Shown one piece after another: positions 10,741 to 22,300 of a stretch of DNA of 45,434 nt. The DNA lies in the NCBI GenBank assembly GCA_900088475.1, contig FLMG01002197.1, positions 1 to 45,434 of the forward strand. The letters are read 5' to 3'. Source of the stretch: Hyphochytrium catenoides (taxonomy: Eukaryota > Sar > Hyphochytriomycetes > Hyphochytriales > Hyphochytriaceae). The notes beneath the pieces are model-generated. The model had not been told where the DNA came from and did no database searches. It worked only from the letters and a program-made list of their open reading frames with translations. The stretch's first letter is position 1. Every line of letters starts with the position of its first letter. Both the position numbers and the translations under genes were made by a program.

Positions 10741-12754
10741 CTAACTTGCGGGCTGCTTCACGAGTTTGAACACATAAAAGTCTTTCCACTCACTACCAGC
10801 CATTTCCTCCTCACCCGACGGTGCATCCTCTGCCAAGAAAGCTTCCGTGTCTCTGGGTACTCTACCCTCCTCGTCGCAAGGGGCCACAATGTGTGTCCGC
10901 TCTACAAGCCAGGGCTTTATCGGAAGTATTAGTATTCAGTGGTCACGACAGCGGGTTATCGAGCTTTTGGAGCGACAGGTTAGAGACTGAACAGCGACCA
11001 GCACCTAGGTACGTAGTCTCTCAAAGAATGAAGTAGGTTCCGCGATAGCTTTAGTATGCACCGGGACCGCGAACAGAGGTAAAGGGATAGTTTAGAGAGA
11101 TAGAGACAGAGACTACCGACCTGTGAGGCTAAAGGTTCCGCTGTCTCGGCGGGATCTCTCGACGTCAGAATCACCATCATTCCGTCAGCTTTTAACACAC
11201 GATAACACTCAGCTAAGAACTTCTTCAGAAGCGGGAGACAATCATCCACGTAGAACATGCAATCAAAGAGTGACTTGTCTGCCACCACGTCAAACTCTCC
11301 ATCCTTGTAAGTCATTGACAGGGCGTCCTGGACTTCCCAGACCATCCCCGCTCGCTTCTTGCATTTCTCTCTCATATGGTCGATAACAACTTGGCTGATA
11401 TCCATATTGGTTATGTTATGAAAGCCAGCGTCATATAAACCAATGCTGAAGTCGCTGTTGCCGCAGCCCACATTGAGAATCTTGTCTTTAGGCCTTAAAG
11501 CGGGCAAGAAGAAGCACCCTAAGAAGGACGACAAAGAAAGAGAAGGCATGTCAGGGCAATGGCGATATAGATAGCAATGGGGAGACATGGAACCAAGGCT
11601 ATGAACGTCGCTCCTTCCACTTTTCTGTATCTTCGCAGGACCACTCGGTGTCTTACACGCTTTAACCCTTACAATCTGATCGCCATACCTTTCCCCTACC
11701 CTGCTGATAAAAACTAGCGATCGGAACATGTAAGGATGATCAGCCCTACACGGCCTCCGGTTCTTCTCTCTCTCTCGTCTTACTCCTGTGTGGGTTCTAA
11801 CTGCTCCAGCATATCTACGCTGACCGTTGTAGTGTCTCTCGCACTTACCTATAGTCCCAAAGGTTAGCAGCCACTCAGTGTTCCTATCCTCCTCGGCATC
11901 ACCTTTAAAAAGGGTGTCCCAATAGTCACGATCTAACGTCTCAGAGCAAGTTGGAGCCTGGTTTAAATACTTTTCGGCCTGCTCCATATTTCCGAAGACA
12001 TCATCAGCCTTCAAGACCCCAGATTCTATTTGTTCCTTGTCTAAAACGAAGAAAATATGGCCGATGGAGAAGTGCTGCTCCACGCTCTTCATAACAAATC
12101 TCTTGTCGGTCCTTGCTAGAACCACTACGGACCAATCTTCAATGCAATAGAAGTCTCCAACTTTGACAGCTGAAGGATCTCTGACCGCAACGTCGTCTGG
12201 CCATACAGTTAAACCGTCTCGGATCATATCCATGCCAAAGCCCAGACCTTCGGCGTCCACCTCTGCACCGCCTATAAAGATGCGACGGGAAGTAAGCCCT
12301 GACGATGCAGCCTCATCGTCATGAAACGAAGAGTGTGAACAGCAGGAAGACTGTGAGCAGTACTCTCCGTACTCGCCACCGCTAAGCTCGCTCTCTCGAT
12401 GCATCTCGCAGTGGTCGCAGCCCGTATCATCGCAATCTGACGCACAGAGCTTCGAACTGCAAGCATGTTGAGAGTGGTCATCAGAGCAATGGTCTTCACC
12501 CTCTGACGCAGAGTAGCTCTCCGAAGAACGACGGCCGCCGGTGATGTCCCCATCTTCGGCTGCACTCGCAATTGCCTGCTCAGCGCAGCACGTCCCAGAT
12601 TAGTCCCAAACCAACATAAGGTAAAGCTCTACCGCCAAAATAGTCGTACCTCGGTCCTTTGCTTCTTGGAATTTCCAAGCGGTGCCACCGGAGACTCAAC
12701 CACGAGTCCTCGTTTGCTGAGAAGCTCGATAGCTTCAACCGATTCCTGTGCCAT
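10741..12754 (-). CDS. eEF1A-lysine methyltransferase-like (METTL13/EEF1AKMT4-type) SAM methyltransferase with Cys/His-rich N-terminus
   Basis: Four exons: 12650-12754, 11849-12575, 11121-11518 and 10741-10914 (467 residues); all joins keep phase. The C-terminal half is a Rossmann methyltransferase: LRPKDKILNVGCGNSDFS (SAM motif), then DAGFHNITNMDISQVVI and FDVVADKSLFDCMF. These match the METTL13/EEF1AKMT family that methylates lysines of elongation factor 1A. The first exon encodes MAQESVEAIELLSKRG and ends at a GT donor 74 bp before the next exon. Residues 64-120 are crowded with Cys, His and Asp/Glu, which I do not know from this family. A middle domain (about 125-230) precedes the methyltransferase. 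The last exon is inferred from phase, a TACTAAT-like branch site and the DFYVFKLVKQPAS ending; the 200-bp gap before it may hide another small exon. Confidence 0.85.
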
Positions 12755-13709
12755 CCGTCCTTCCTCCTTTCATGTCACGAGAGCTGAGAGGCAGCCTCCA
12801 CCCTTCAGTACAGCCGCCGTAACACCCGCTAGTGCCAGGGACGAACTATAACTTGCTGCTACGCAAACGCTAAGCCCACGCCCGACCGATAAAAGCTATC
12901 CGCTAAGTACCTCGGCCCAGGCCAGCCTTTTGCATGTGGCCCCAACGAGCTGAAGCTGCCAATACTACCGGGAACCTAGCTTGGTTGTTTGCGTTGTCTG
13001 ACACTGTGTGGAGATGGGGCAGGCACTTGAACAAGAAATACGATTATGGAGCGCGCCAATGAGGAAAGAGACAAGACAGGGACTGGCAATAAGTGTCAAC
13101 ATGCGCCATCTCTCACCTATTCTGTCTGGCGGCAATGCAGCTCTTGCACCATCTTCCTAGTATTAGCGCTTGTATGGGCTGATTGGATTCACGGAGACCT
13201 ATATCTCGGCCTCTCTGTCGCGCACGGGCGCTGAAGAGTTCTAGAAGGGCTGATTGTGTTCCTCTATCTTTCTTGATGTGCCGTGTCGTCGTTGTAAGGT
13301 TCAGTACTCTCTGTGATGGTTGTATCCACTGGCCTGAGAACCAATTATTACAATGCAAATACAGTAAATTTACTCAGAATGTTACACTCTGGGAGTATTA
13401 TGCAGTCAGTCGGTGATGCCAAGTCTGTTGCTCGACACTCAGCAGTTTGACCGACCTTGAGATTTTGATGCTCTGCGCCTGGGGAGCACGGCGCCGAAGC
13501 TCATGTGCCCTGGAGGGGGAGCAAACAAGGGAAGGCATGCACAGAACTCATGAATTCTGAGGTGGCTTCTATTGTTGCTGTCGTAAGTCCCCGCAGGCTA
13601 GATCATATGTAGAAGCTGTGCCGTCAATGAAGTGAAGGTGGGACATAGCTAATACTGCGCTAGCCTGAGGACAAACCTATAGTACCGTAGCTCCGCTCCC
13701 GCCCGAAGA
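12755..13709. other. Divergent intergenic region
   Basis: About 950 bp between the divergent methyltransferase and COA4 genes. Only short open frames were seen, none with family character, and no repeat array. Promoters of both genes are expected here. Confidence 0.5.
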
Positions 13710-13990
13710 ATGAATCTTCACAAAGGCAGCAAGAACGCAGATATCGATGACATTGAGGGCATGATAGAACGTCAAGGATGTGCGAAGGTAACCGTGACTA
13801 TCCTGGCGCGGCCACGATGTTGTTTTCCGCTGAGATCTCCGGCTATGCCTTCTAGGAATATTACAATCTGGAAGAATGCCTTGGTGAGCACTCAAGAGAT
13901 TGGAGAAAGTGTCAGAAGGAAGTAAAGCTGCTGAAGATTTGCAACGAGCTTATTATGAAGAAGAAAATTAAAGAGCAAGCTGGGTCCTGA
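13710..13990 (+). CDS. COA4: Cytochrome c oxidase assembly factor COA4 homologue (twin CX9C)
   Basis: A small intermembrane-space protein needed for cytochrome oxidase assembly, normally imported by the Mia40 disulfide relay. Two exons, 13710-13787 and 13856-13990, join in phase 0 across a 68-bp intron to give 70 residues. The product holds a twin CX9C pair: Cys24-Cys34 and Cys45-Cys55, with the intron falling between Cys24 and Cys34. The segment DDIEGMIERQGCAKEYYNLE and the HSRDWRKCQKEV stretch match the COA4 pattern (Leu/Ile-x-x-Arg-x-GC, then W-x-x-CQ). Neither exon alone is long enough to stand out, so the gene is easy to miss. It ends 216 bp from the facing H1 stop. Another CHCH-family member is possible, but COA4 is the best fit. 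Confidence 0.86.
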
Positions 13991-14206
13991 ACAATCATAT
14001 TAAGGCGTGCAGCGACTTATGGACAGGTACCGATCTATCAATATTTAGCAGTGTACATGCTGAGATTAAGGACAGCTATCTGTAATTGCCAGATGGGCTC
14101 AGATTAAATGACTTCCTGGTGGTGGTGGTGTTTATAAACACCGATAATGAGAGTGGTTGATCCGTAGGACCGGAAGGAGCCAATAGATAAGAAGTTAGTT
14201 GATGGC

Positions 14207-14920
14207 TTACTCCTCCTTCTTAGCAGCTGCCTTCTTCTTGGGCGCCGCCTTCTTCATAGTGGCAGTAGGCTTTGCCTTCTTGGCAGGGCTCTTCTTCTTG
14301 GTCACGGTCTTCTTCTTAGGGGTAGCCTTCTTAGTGGTGGTCTTCTTCTTTGTTCCCTCTTTCTTTTCACCCTTGGCCTTAGCAGGCTTCTTCTTCTTAG
14401 GTGCCTTTTTAAGGGCTGGGGAGAGCTTGAAGGAGTGCTTGACCTGAACAAGGTCACCGCTCTCAGTGTGCTTCTTCAGGGCCTGGGTCAAATAACGCGG
14501 GACGAAGCCTGGCTTCTTGGCGGACACGTATTTGGCAATGGCCTGACGAGAACTACCAGTGCGCTCCTTAAGAGCAATAATAGCTTCCTTAATGAGGTCC
14601 CAGTACTCGCCGCCTCCAGACTTCTTGCTCGAGGATGCCTTCTTGGGCTTCTCACCCTCTGCCTTGGGTGTCTTAGGCTTCTTAGGAGACTTTGCCTCCT
14701 TTGCCTCCTTAGGCTTGGCCTCCTTGGGGGACTTGGGTTCCGCCTTGGCCTTTGCAGCCTTGGGTTTGGCAGTTTTCTTAGCAGTGTCTGCCTTCTTTGG
14801 CTTGGCTGCCTTTGGCTTGGCTGCCGCCTTGGCCTTTGTAGGCTTTGAAGCCTTGGTCTCGGGCGCAGGGGCCTCCGCAGCAGGCGGGGCGGTGGTAGCT
14901 TCTACAGCGGCTTCTGCCAT
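14207..14920 (-). CDS. Linker histone H1
   Basis: Binds nucleosomal linker DNA and compacts chromatin. One exon, 237 residues, ATG at 14920. Residues 1-100 form an Ala/Pro/Lys-rich tail with repeated AKPKAA-like units and SPK/TPK sites that are typical cyclin-kinase targets. Residues 101-168 form the winged-helix globular domain: YWDLIKEAIIALKERTGSSR, then AIAKYVSAKKPGF and a LTQALKKHTESGDLVQVK end. Residues 170-237 form a Lys-rich C-terminal tail (KKK runs). Lack of introns is usual for histone genes. Whether the mRNA uses a stem-loop or poly(A) 3' end was not clear. No other core histone lies in the window. Confidence 0.94.
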   Translation of the reverse strand: MAEAAVEATTAPPAAEAPAPETKASKPTKAKAAAKPKAAKPKKADTAKKTAKPKAAKAKAEPKSPKEAKPKEAKEAKSPKKPKTPKAEGEKPKKASSSKKSGGGEYWDLIKEAIIALKERTGSSRQAIAKYVSAKKPGFVPRYLTQALKKHTESGDLVQVKHSFKLSPALKKAPKKKKPAKAKGEKKEGTKKKTTTKKATPKKKTVTKKKSPAKKAKPTATMKKAAPKKKAAAKKEE

Positions 14921-15227
14921 TGTTCTCTGAAATGGTGCTTCGCGGCGACTTGAAGGTGCACTAGCGGAGCTTTACTCTGTTGCGTGTGTGGAAGTATGAA
15001 AAGTGAGCTTCAAACTCAAAAACCACTCTCCAGCTCCTCAATCCAAAGGACATCTATCCCATATTACTACTGCTTCTTTCCCATAGTAAGAAACTATTCC
15101 CTACAACCTACTACTAGCAATCGAAATTCCTTTTGATCGTATATCAGTCCGTTATTGGGTTGGCGGACGATCAGTACGGTCCACCTATTATGGGCATTAA
15201 TTACATTTTCCTAGAACATAGCTTGAT
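14921..15227. other. Upstream region of H1
   Basis: Non-coding spacer of about 300 bp; no convincing exon was recognised. It should contain the H1 promoter. Confidence 0.4.
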
Positions 15228-15581
15228 TCAAAGAGGCATAGCCGGGGTTGCAAGATAGCGGACTCTGTCGCTTTTGAAATGAGTAGAAGCATTCCGCCAA
15301 TCAGAAACGAGCTTATGGGCCCTGTCACTTTTGTCCTTTTGAATATTCGCCCATAACGGTTCGCTCGCAGCAGCAGGAATAAATCCCTCCTCGCTCTTCA
15401 TCATCCTATTATCCACTCTGGCTCTTGTGCTACTGAAGAATATAAGGCGTTTGTTGTATCTAGACAGCTTCGATCTAAATCTCTCCCGGGCCTCTGTGTG
15501 CTCTGTCGTCTTGACCTCATTCATCGCACCCTGAAAATCTCTTCCATTGTCTGATGATGATGTGAGTCCTTGATGTTCCAC
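15228..15581 (-). CDS. Unidentified protein or terminal exon
   Basis: Open frame of 117 residues from ATG 15581 to the stop at 15228. The frame stays open further upstream to a TAG at about 15613, which doubles as a possible splice acceptor, so this may be the last exon of a larger gene. The product is basic and soluble-looking (contains ERFRSKLSRYNKRLIFFS and SDRAHKLVSDWRNAS), with no transmembrane segment or motif I recognise. Several further open stretches follow upstream on the same strand up to about 16530. I cannot assign a function. Confidence 0.38.
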   Translation of the reverse strand: MEHQGLTSSSDNGRDFQGAMNEVKTTEHTEARERFRSKLSRYNKRLIFFSSTRARVDNRMMKSEEGFIPAAASEPLWANIQKDKSDRAHKLVSDWRNASTHFKSDRVRYLATPAMPL

Positions 15582-15613
15582 ATGTCCAGGGTCGTCAGTT
15601 CCCTATCTCCTGG

Positions 15614-16530
15614 TGTTCTCTATGAATAATAAACGTGCTCTACGTGCGTGCTCCCGAGCGCGCCTCTCACAGCCACACACCTCGTCGTAGCTCATGCGAG
15701 TGGCGCAGTTGCGCTCGCACTCAAGTTCAGGTTCTTCATTAGTTGCACCAGTACAGTAGAATCAGAGAGTTCTAATAGATTATCATTTCTTGGAGTTGTC
15801 AGCACACCATAGCGCATTTGCTGAACTTGACCGTCATCTGGATTGCATTAGTCAGTGGAGACTTCTGCTATGCTCTTCGTATGTAGTTCTAGCTCTACAA
15901 GTGTACCTATTCTTGCTTGCTTTGTCCCTTGCCTATCTATGTACTTTGTGTGTTCATTCTGGGTGAGATCCTCGTCGCGATTGAAGAGGCTGCTACAAAT
16001 CCCACCCTTGTTAGTGGCAGCACACTGTGGCGATAGGTTTTGCCCTAGATAAATCTACAGCTTAGGCCGGACGGCTGGGCAATCCACTGCGGATAAGTGG
16101 AAGTAATGAGATTCCCATTTGCGTCATTTACGTACGTACACATGCTAAAGGTCTCTAAACGGACTTTGAACAGAGGAAGACTCGCAGTGCTCAAGCTCGC
16201 TCCTTGGCTAACCTTGACACAGGCACCTTCTCCTGGAAAGATTACATCGACGAATATTGTTGTTCCCACTAGACCTACCTTTATCTAAACGACAGAAACT
16301 ATCGAGTCAGTTGTGCTTCTGCTGCATGACGCATATTCATACGGAGAAAAGAATGCTCCTACTCTCCCATCATACAATAGCGGGACTAGCTGCTGAGAAG
16401 AAGGGCTGTTCGTCGTGTTACTTCCGAACCAAATCGCTGCTAGAGTGAACTTATAATGGAAGTTTTCGCCACCTCGGCTATAATTAGGGCGCAGATCCCT
16501 AGCTCTCCTTTGAACGTCGTCCCGCCAGCA
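15614..16530 (-). pseudogene. Coding-like but interrupted stretch (unresolved exons or decayed gene)
   Basis: Consecutive open segments on the minus strand look protein-like but are separated by single stop codons or frame changes: about 16460-16290 (includes LAAIWFGSNTTNSPSSQQL), 16286-16045 (includes GTTIFVDVIFPGEG and LPLFKVRLETFSM), about 16040-15847, then about 15845-15730 (includes MRYGVLTTPRNDNLLEL) and 15760-15614 (includes CERNCATRMSYDEVCGC). I could not join them with in-phase introns. This may be a real multi-exon gene with boundaries I missed, a pseudogene, or chance. No family was recognised. Its 5' end may be lost in the nearby gap. Confidence 0.25.
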
Positions 16531-16630
16531 ACTGGGCGCGTGAGTCCCTTCCCCTAGCTCTGTTTTTTAAGCAACCATCGCCCCACTTCTCCTAGCTCTT
16601 CATGAAATGGGTGAGAACTATTGGCAGCAG

Positions 16631-16658
16631 NNNNNNNNNNNNNNNNNNNNNNNNNNNN
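16631..16658. other. Assembly gap (28 N)
   Basis: A run of 28 undetermined bases. It lies just beyond the end of the ETF-alpha gene (stop at 16679) and does not interrupt that gene. It is not flanked by an obvious simple repeat. Confidence 0.99.
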
Positions 16659-16678
16659 TCATCTTTACTAGGTGTCTT

Positions 16679-18582
<1,904 letters not shown>

Positions 18583-19312
18583 TATGCAAACGTGGACCGT
18601 TACCCGATAAAGCGAGACTGCTTGGAGGATTCTTAGAAGAACTGATGCTTGAGACTACCCAGCGATCAAGCCCTATGCCATTCACGCGACGAAGCTTGTC
18701 CACTATGACTTCACTTGGGAGCTGTGTCGTGTACAATAATCTCTATCCAACTCAAGAGAATCTGACGAGAAACGCAACGCCGTGACAGGGCTGGTGACTT
18801 GCTGAGGTGAGTGAGTAGCGAGCGCCGACTATTAGATCAAAAGTTAAGAGCCCTCTAACTTTAAGAACCATAAGTATGGGTATAGAAGGAGAGGGGGATT
18901 TTAGGTTAAGAGGTGGTTGAACTGGACCTTGTCGCTGTAAAGGTTATCATGGTTACTTTCCATGGTAATCACAGAATTGATAACCGAGATATCAAGCTCT
19001 ATTAATGATGTTTTGATCTGGGACAAATTTTTACTCGAAAATCGAAAAGCTTTCAGAATAAGGCGTTCTTATAGAAAGTGACGTGAATGATGTTTTGATG
19101 TGTGAGTTTTTTGCTGAAGACAAGAAAGTCGTGAGCCAGGCTCTTGTTGAAGCTTATTGCTTTTCTTGTCTCTAGATATTGCGCCTATGCTGCGGTGACA
19201 GAGGATCGGTGTCTCCCCCAGTAAAAAGCAAAGGATCGATATGTAAAAGTACGAAGGTTGGGGTCCAGTTTCATTAGCACAGGGACAGGCGACTGATGGG
19301 GAATTCTGAAGA
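18583..19312. other. Divergent intergenic region
   Basis: This 730-bp spacer separates the divergent ETF-alpha and SFI1-like genes. It contains the inverted repeat listed separately and two copies of the phrase GATGTTTTGAT (near 19007 and 19089). No coding exon was recognised. Confidence 0.5.
18942..18985. repeat. Inverted repeat in divergent promoter region
   Basis: GGTTATC at 18942-18948 is matched by GATAACC at 18979-18985. The loop contains a second, imperfect pair (GGTTAC and GGTAATC around CCATGG). Together they could form a short cruciform or bind a dimeric factor, but no function is shown. Confidence 0.5.
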
Positions 19313-22300
19313 ATGAGCTCACTAGACCTCGTTCCACTACCAACGAGAGTTGCCCTGGCCGAGATATTAGAAGGATGCCACGCAGAGTATAAAACATCTC
19401 TTGCCTTTCACTGGAAAAGATGCTCTAGCCTATATGGCGTTCCACAGCCAGAAGATGAGGACACCATCATTACCTTGTCCTCCCCCACTGTCGGATCAAC
19501 AGAGAGCCAATCATGCTTGGCTACATTCTTTGACTGTTGGCTTATGGCCGCCAAGGGGCGACGGTGGCGCAGGCGCATTGTACAATATTTGCATAGGAAG
19601 AGGAAAGAAAAGCTACTTGCTTATACATTTGAAGCAATAAAGGCCAATTGGGCACTTGAGACGGCAAACGCCTCTCGCTTAAAAGTTGCCTGGGATAGAG
19701 TGCAGAAGAGAGTTTGGTTTGGTACGTTTCATGTTCCAAGATGTTTAAGGAGACGAGAGACTAATTCTGTTCAATAGATAAGCTCAAGGTTCAGGTGGCG
19801 GCAAAGAAAAGACAAGAGAGGTGATTGCCATTGCCACTGCTCGCTCGACTTTCCCTTTTATATCATCGCCCACCCACTTTCTCTTGGTCTCATCCTTTCC
19901 CTCTTTTATCTCTGTTGCTCATGTCCCGTGTCTTTCTAATACGCGCTGGGCCCTCTCGGTGATCGCCGTCTCTGACTCCCAAAGCAACTGCTTCCGTTGC
20001 AAATTTGCAAAGCCCTATATTCTACCGATACTCATCCTATCGACTAACTGCTTCTCGCATAGGCAGGAGAACGCGGCAAGTCTTTTAGGCCGATGGTGGG
20101 TTCAGAGCAGAGCTCGGAAGCTAAATCAGGTAGGGATGAGGAACTGTTTTGAAGTCCTTCCTGCAATACTCACGGACTATCTTTAATACCTTGGCTGCTT
20201 GGGGTTGTGGGGGTGAATGTCAAATCCCAGCTCCGTTTCAGGCTCCTAAGTCACTCCTTCCACTACTGGGTAGCGGAAGTCAAGGCGCTGGAAACCAAAA
20301 GAAGGCGTCGAAGGTTCCTATTTTCTTCTCCAGTGCGTCTTGTTAACATATTTGGAGTTAAGCACTCTTACAGGATTGCTGCGGCGAAGCATCGGTACTT
20401 CATTCTCCGCCAGACTTTCTTTGCGTGGAAGGCAAATCAGGATGAGAGGGTAGGAAAATGATCTGCTTTGCTACTTCTTCGGGTCTCTCCTTTGCTCTTC
20501 GCATCCCCCGCGCTTCTCTCACCGTTTCTATGCTTCAACTCTGGAAGACCGTCATCGCCTGGCGTTGGCAGCTAAATGCGCTCCTGAGGCTAGCGTGGAC
20601 AGGCCTTCGCCGTAACTGGAGGACTGCTACAGTCAATAACATCCGAGCTGAGGTGATAGCAGGATTTACTCCCATGGTTTACTCACCCCAAATCAATACT
20701 TCAACACGTCGACTGTGCTTAGATAGCGGGCTTTGGCTCTGTGCTTTAATTTTCACTTTAATCTGCTGAATGTTTTAGGTCGTCCTCAACTGTCCCCATT
20801 AAACTATACTGACTCGTTGCAGGAATATCGATGCTTCAAAGTCTTGAGGGTTGCGTTTTGGCACCTTCAAAGAGCCGTCAAGGCATCGAAAACGGAGAAC
20901 TACGCACTTGAAAGGAGAGTGAAAGGATGCGCAGTACTTCGTAAGCTTGGTCTTTTATGGGCTAATACTAATCCTCACATTAATTGATTATGCATTTTCT
21001 GACCCTGATGTCTGTCGCTCTTTCCCGGGGGCTCTCCTCCTGTGGTCTGTCTCTCTCCCTCCGTTCTCTGTCTCTCGTCTTCTTCTTCCTCTGTTTCTCT
21101 CTCTTTGCGTTCTCCGCCCTCTCTCCCTCTTTCTCGACTTCTTTATTTTATCTCTCAGGTGTATGGGCGACATGGACTAGGCGCCGGAGAAGGTAGGACC
21201 TCCTTGCAAGTGACCTGAACAGAAAGCGTGGCAGCTAAAGTATGTTCGCTGGCAGATCTCATGCCTCATGCCAGGCGGTGAAAGCGCTTCGCAACCGCGC
21301 CATAATTCGGACCTTCTGGAGCGTCTGGCAGTTGAGAGGCGCTCAAACTCGTGCCATAAAGGAGGCAAAGAAGGCGAGGATCACATGGTATGTATGATAG
21401 GGAAAGCTTGCCAAAGGAACAAGAAGTATAATTGACGGTCGTTGGGCTAAGTCGGGATGTCAAGCTTGACGCATTGATTTGAGAAGAGAGGCGTTGATGA
21501 AGACAGAGACGGCGGTTGGCAGCAGTGGCAAGACAGAACAGTCATGCTGAGTTCTCTTTCTCAAACCATACAGGTTGAAACGGGAAGTCTTCGATGCCTT
21601 TAGAAGGTCTAGCTTTAGGGCATCAGCCTTCCGTCTTTGGAGAGAGACAAAGCAGCATCGCGTACTTGACCAGTTTTTCCACCTCTGGCTAGAGCGCTTC
21701 AGCCAGAGACTGGTAGGTGATAAAAGACCCTTGGTGTGCTTCGCCCTTGCTTCTTGTGCCGCTGTTGCGCCGCTGTCTTATTCTTGTCTTGGAAAATGAC
21801 TGTCGCTCTGTTAAAAAGTATTTGTCCTTTCTCCCCTGTCATCTTGGACTGTCAGCATACCACACGTAAAGCAGTGCTGAGCCTGTATATGTATACATGA
21901 GCCCCGACTTATAAATGCGTCTGTATACTTAGAGAGAAAAGGAAGTCAGTCGACAGTATCTATATAGGAATAGGTGGCGGCTCCTTGACCGGTCTTTCGG
22001 TGCTCTAAAGGAGTTTGCGCACGAGGAGAGGCAACTTAGACAAGCTACTCTGTGGCGAGCAGGCAAACTCAAACAGTGGGCCTTCTACTGCTACCGTAAG
22101 GCGAGTGCCGTGAATCGAGAGACGCGACGTCAAGGAGGTGAGAAGATTGAATCTCTTCTACTTCACAGGGCTCCTGATGTCCATGGACTAAAATGGCTAC
22201 TCTCCTTTTGCCCCATTGCCCGGGTCTCGCTCTCATGGTGTCCTTTGACATATATAAGCTGAGCTCGTCTACGGTTTAATCCGCCGTCGAGTTCTACGAG

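Noticed and set aside
14199-14930. Long plus-strand open frames rich in Leu, Phe and Ala opposite histone H1
   Set aside because: They are the antisense image of the Lys/Ala-rich H1 coding sequence. H1 has a clear globular domain; the opposite frames have no family character.
15228-16530. Altered genetic code (stop codons read as amino acids)
   Set aside because: Well-supported genes in the window end with ordinary TAA, TAG and TGA at the expected family length, so the interrupted stretch is better explained by introns or decay.
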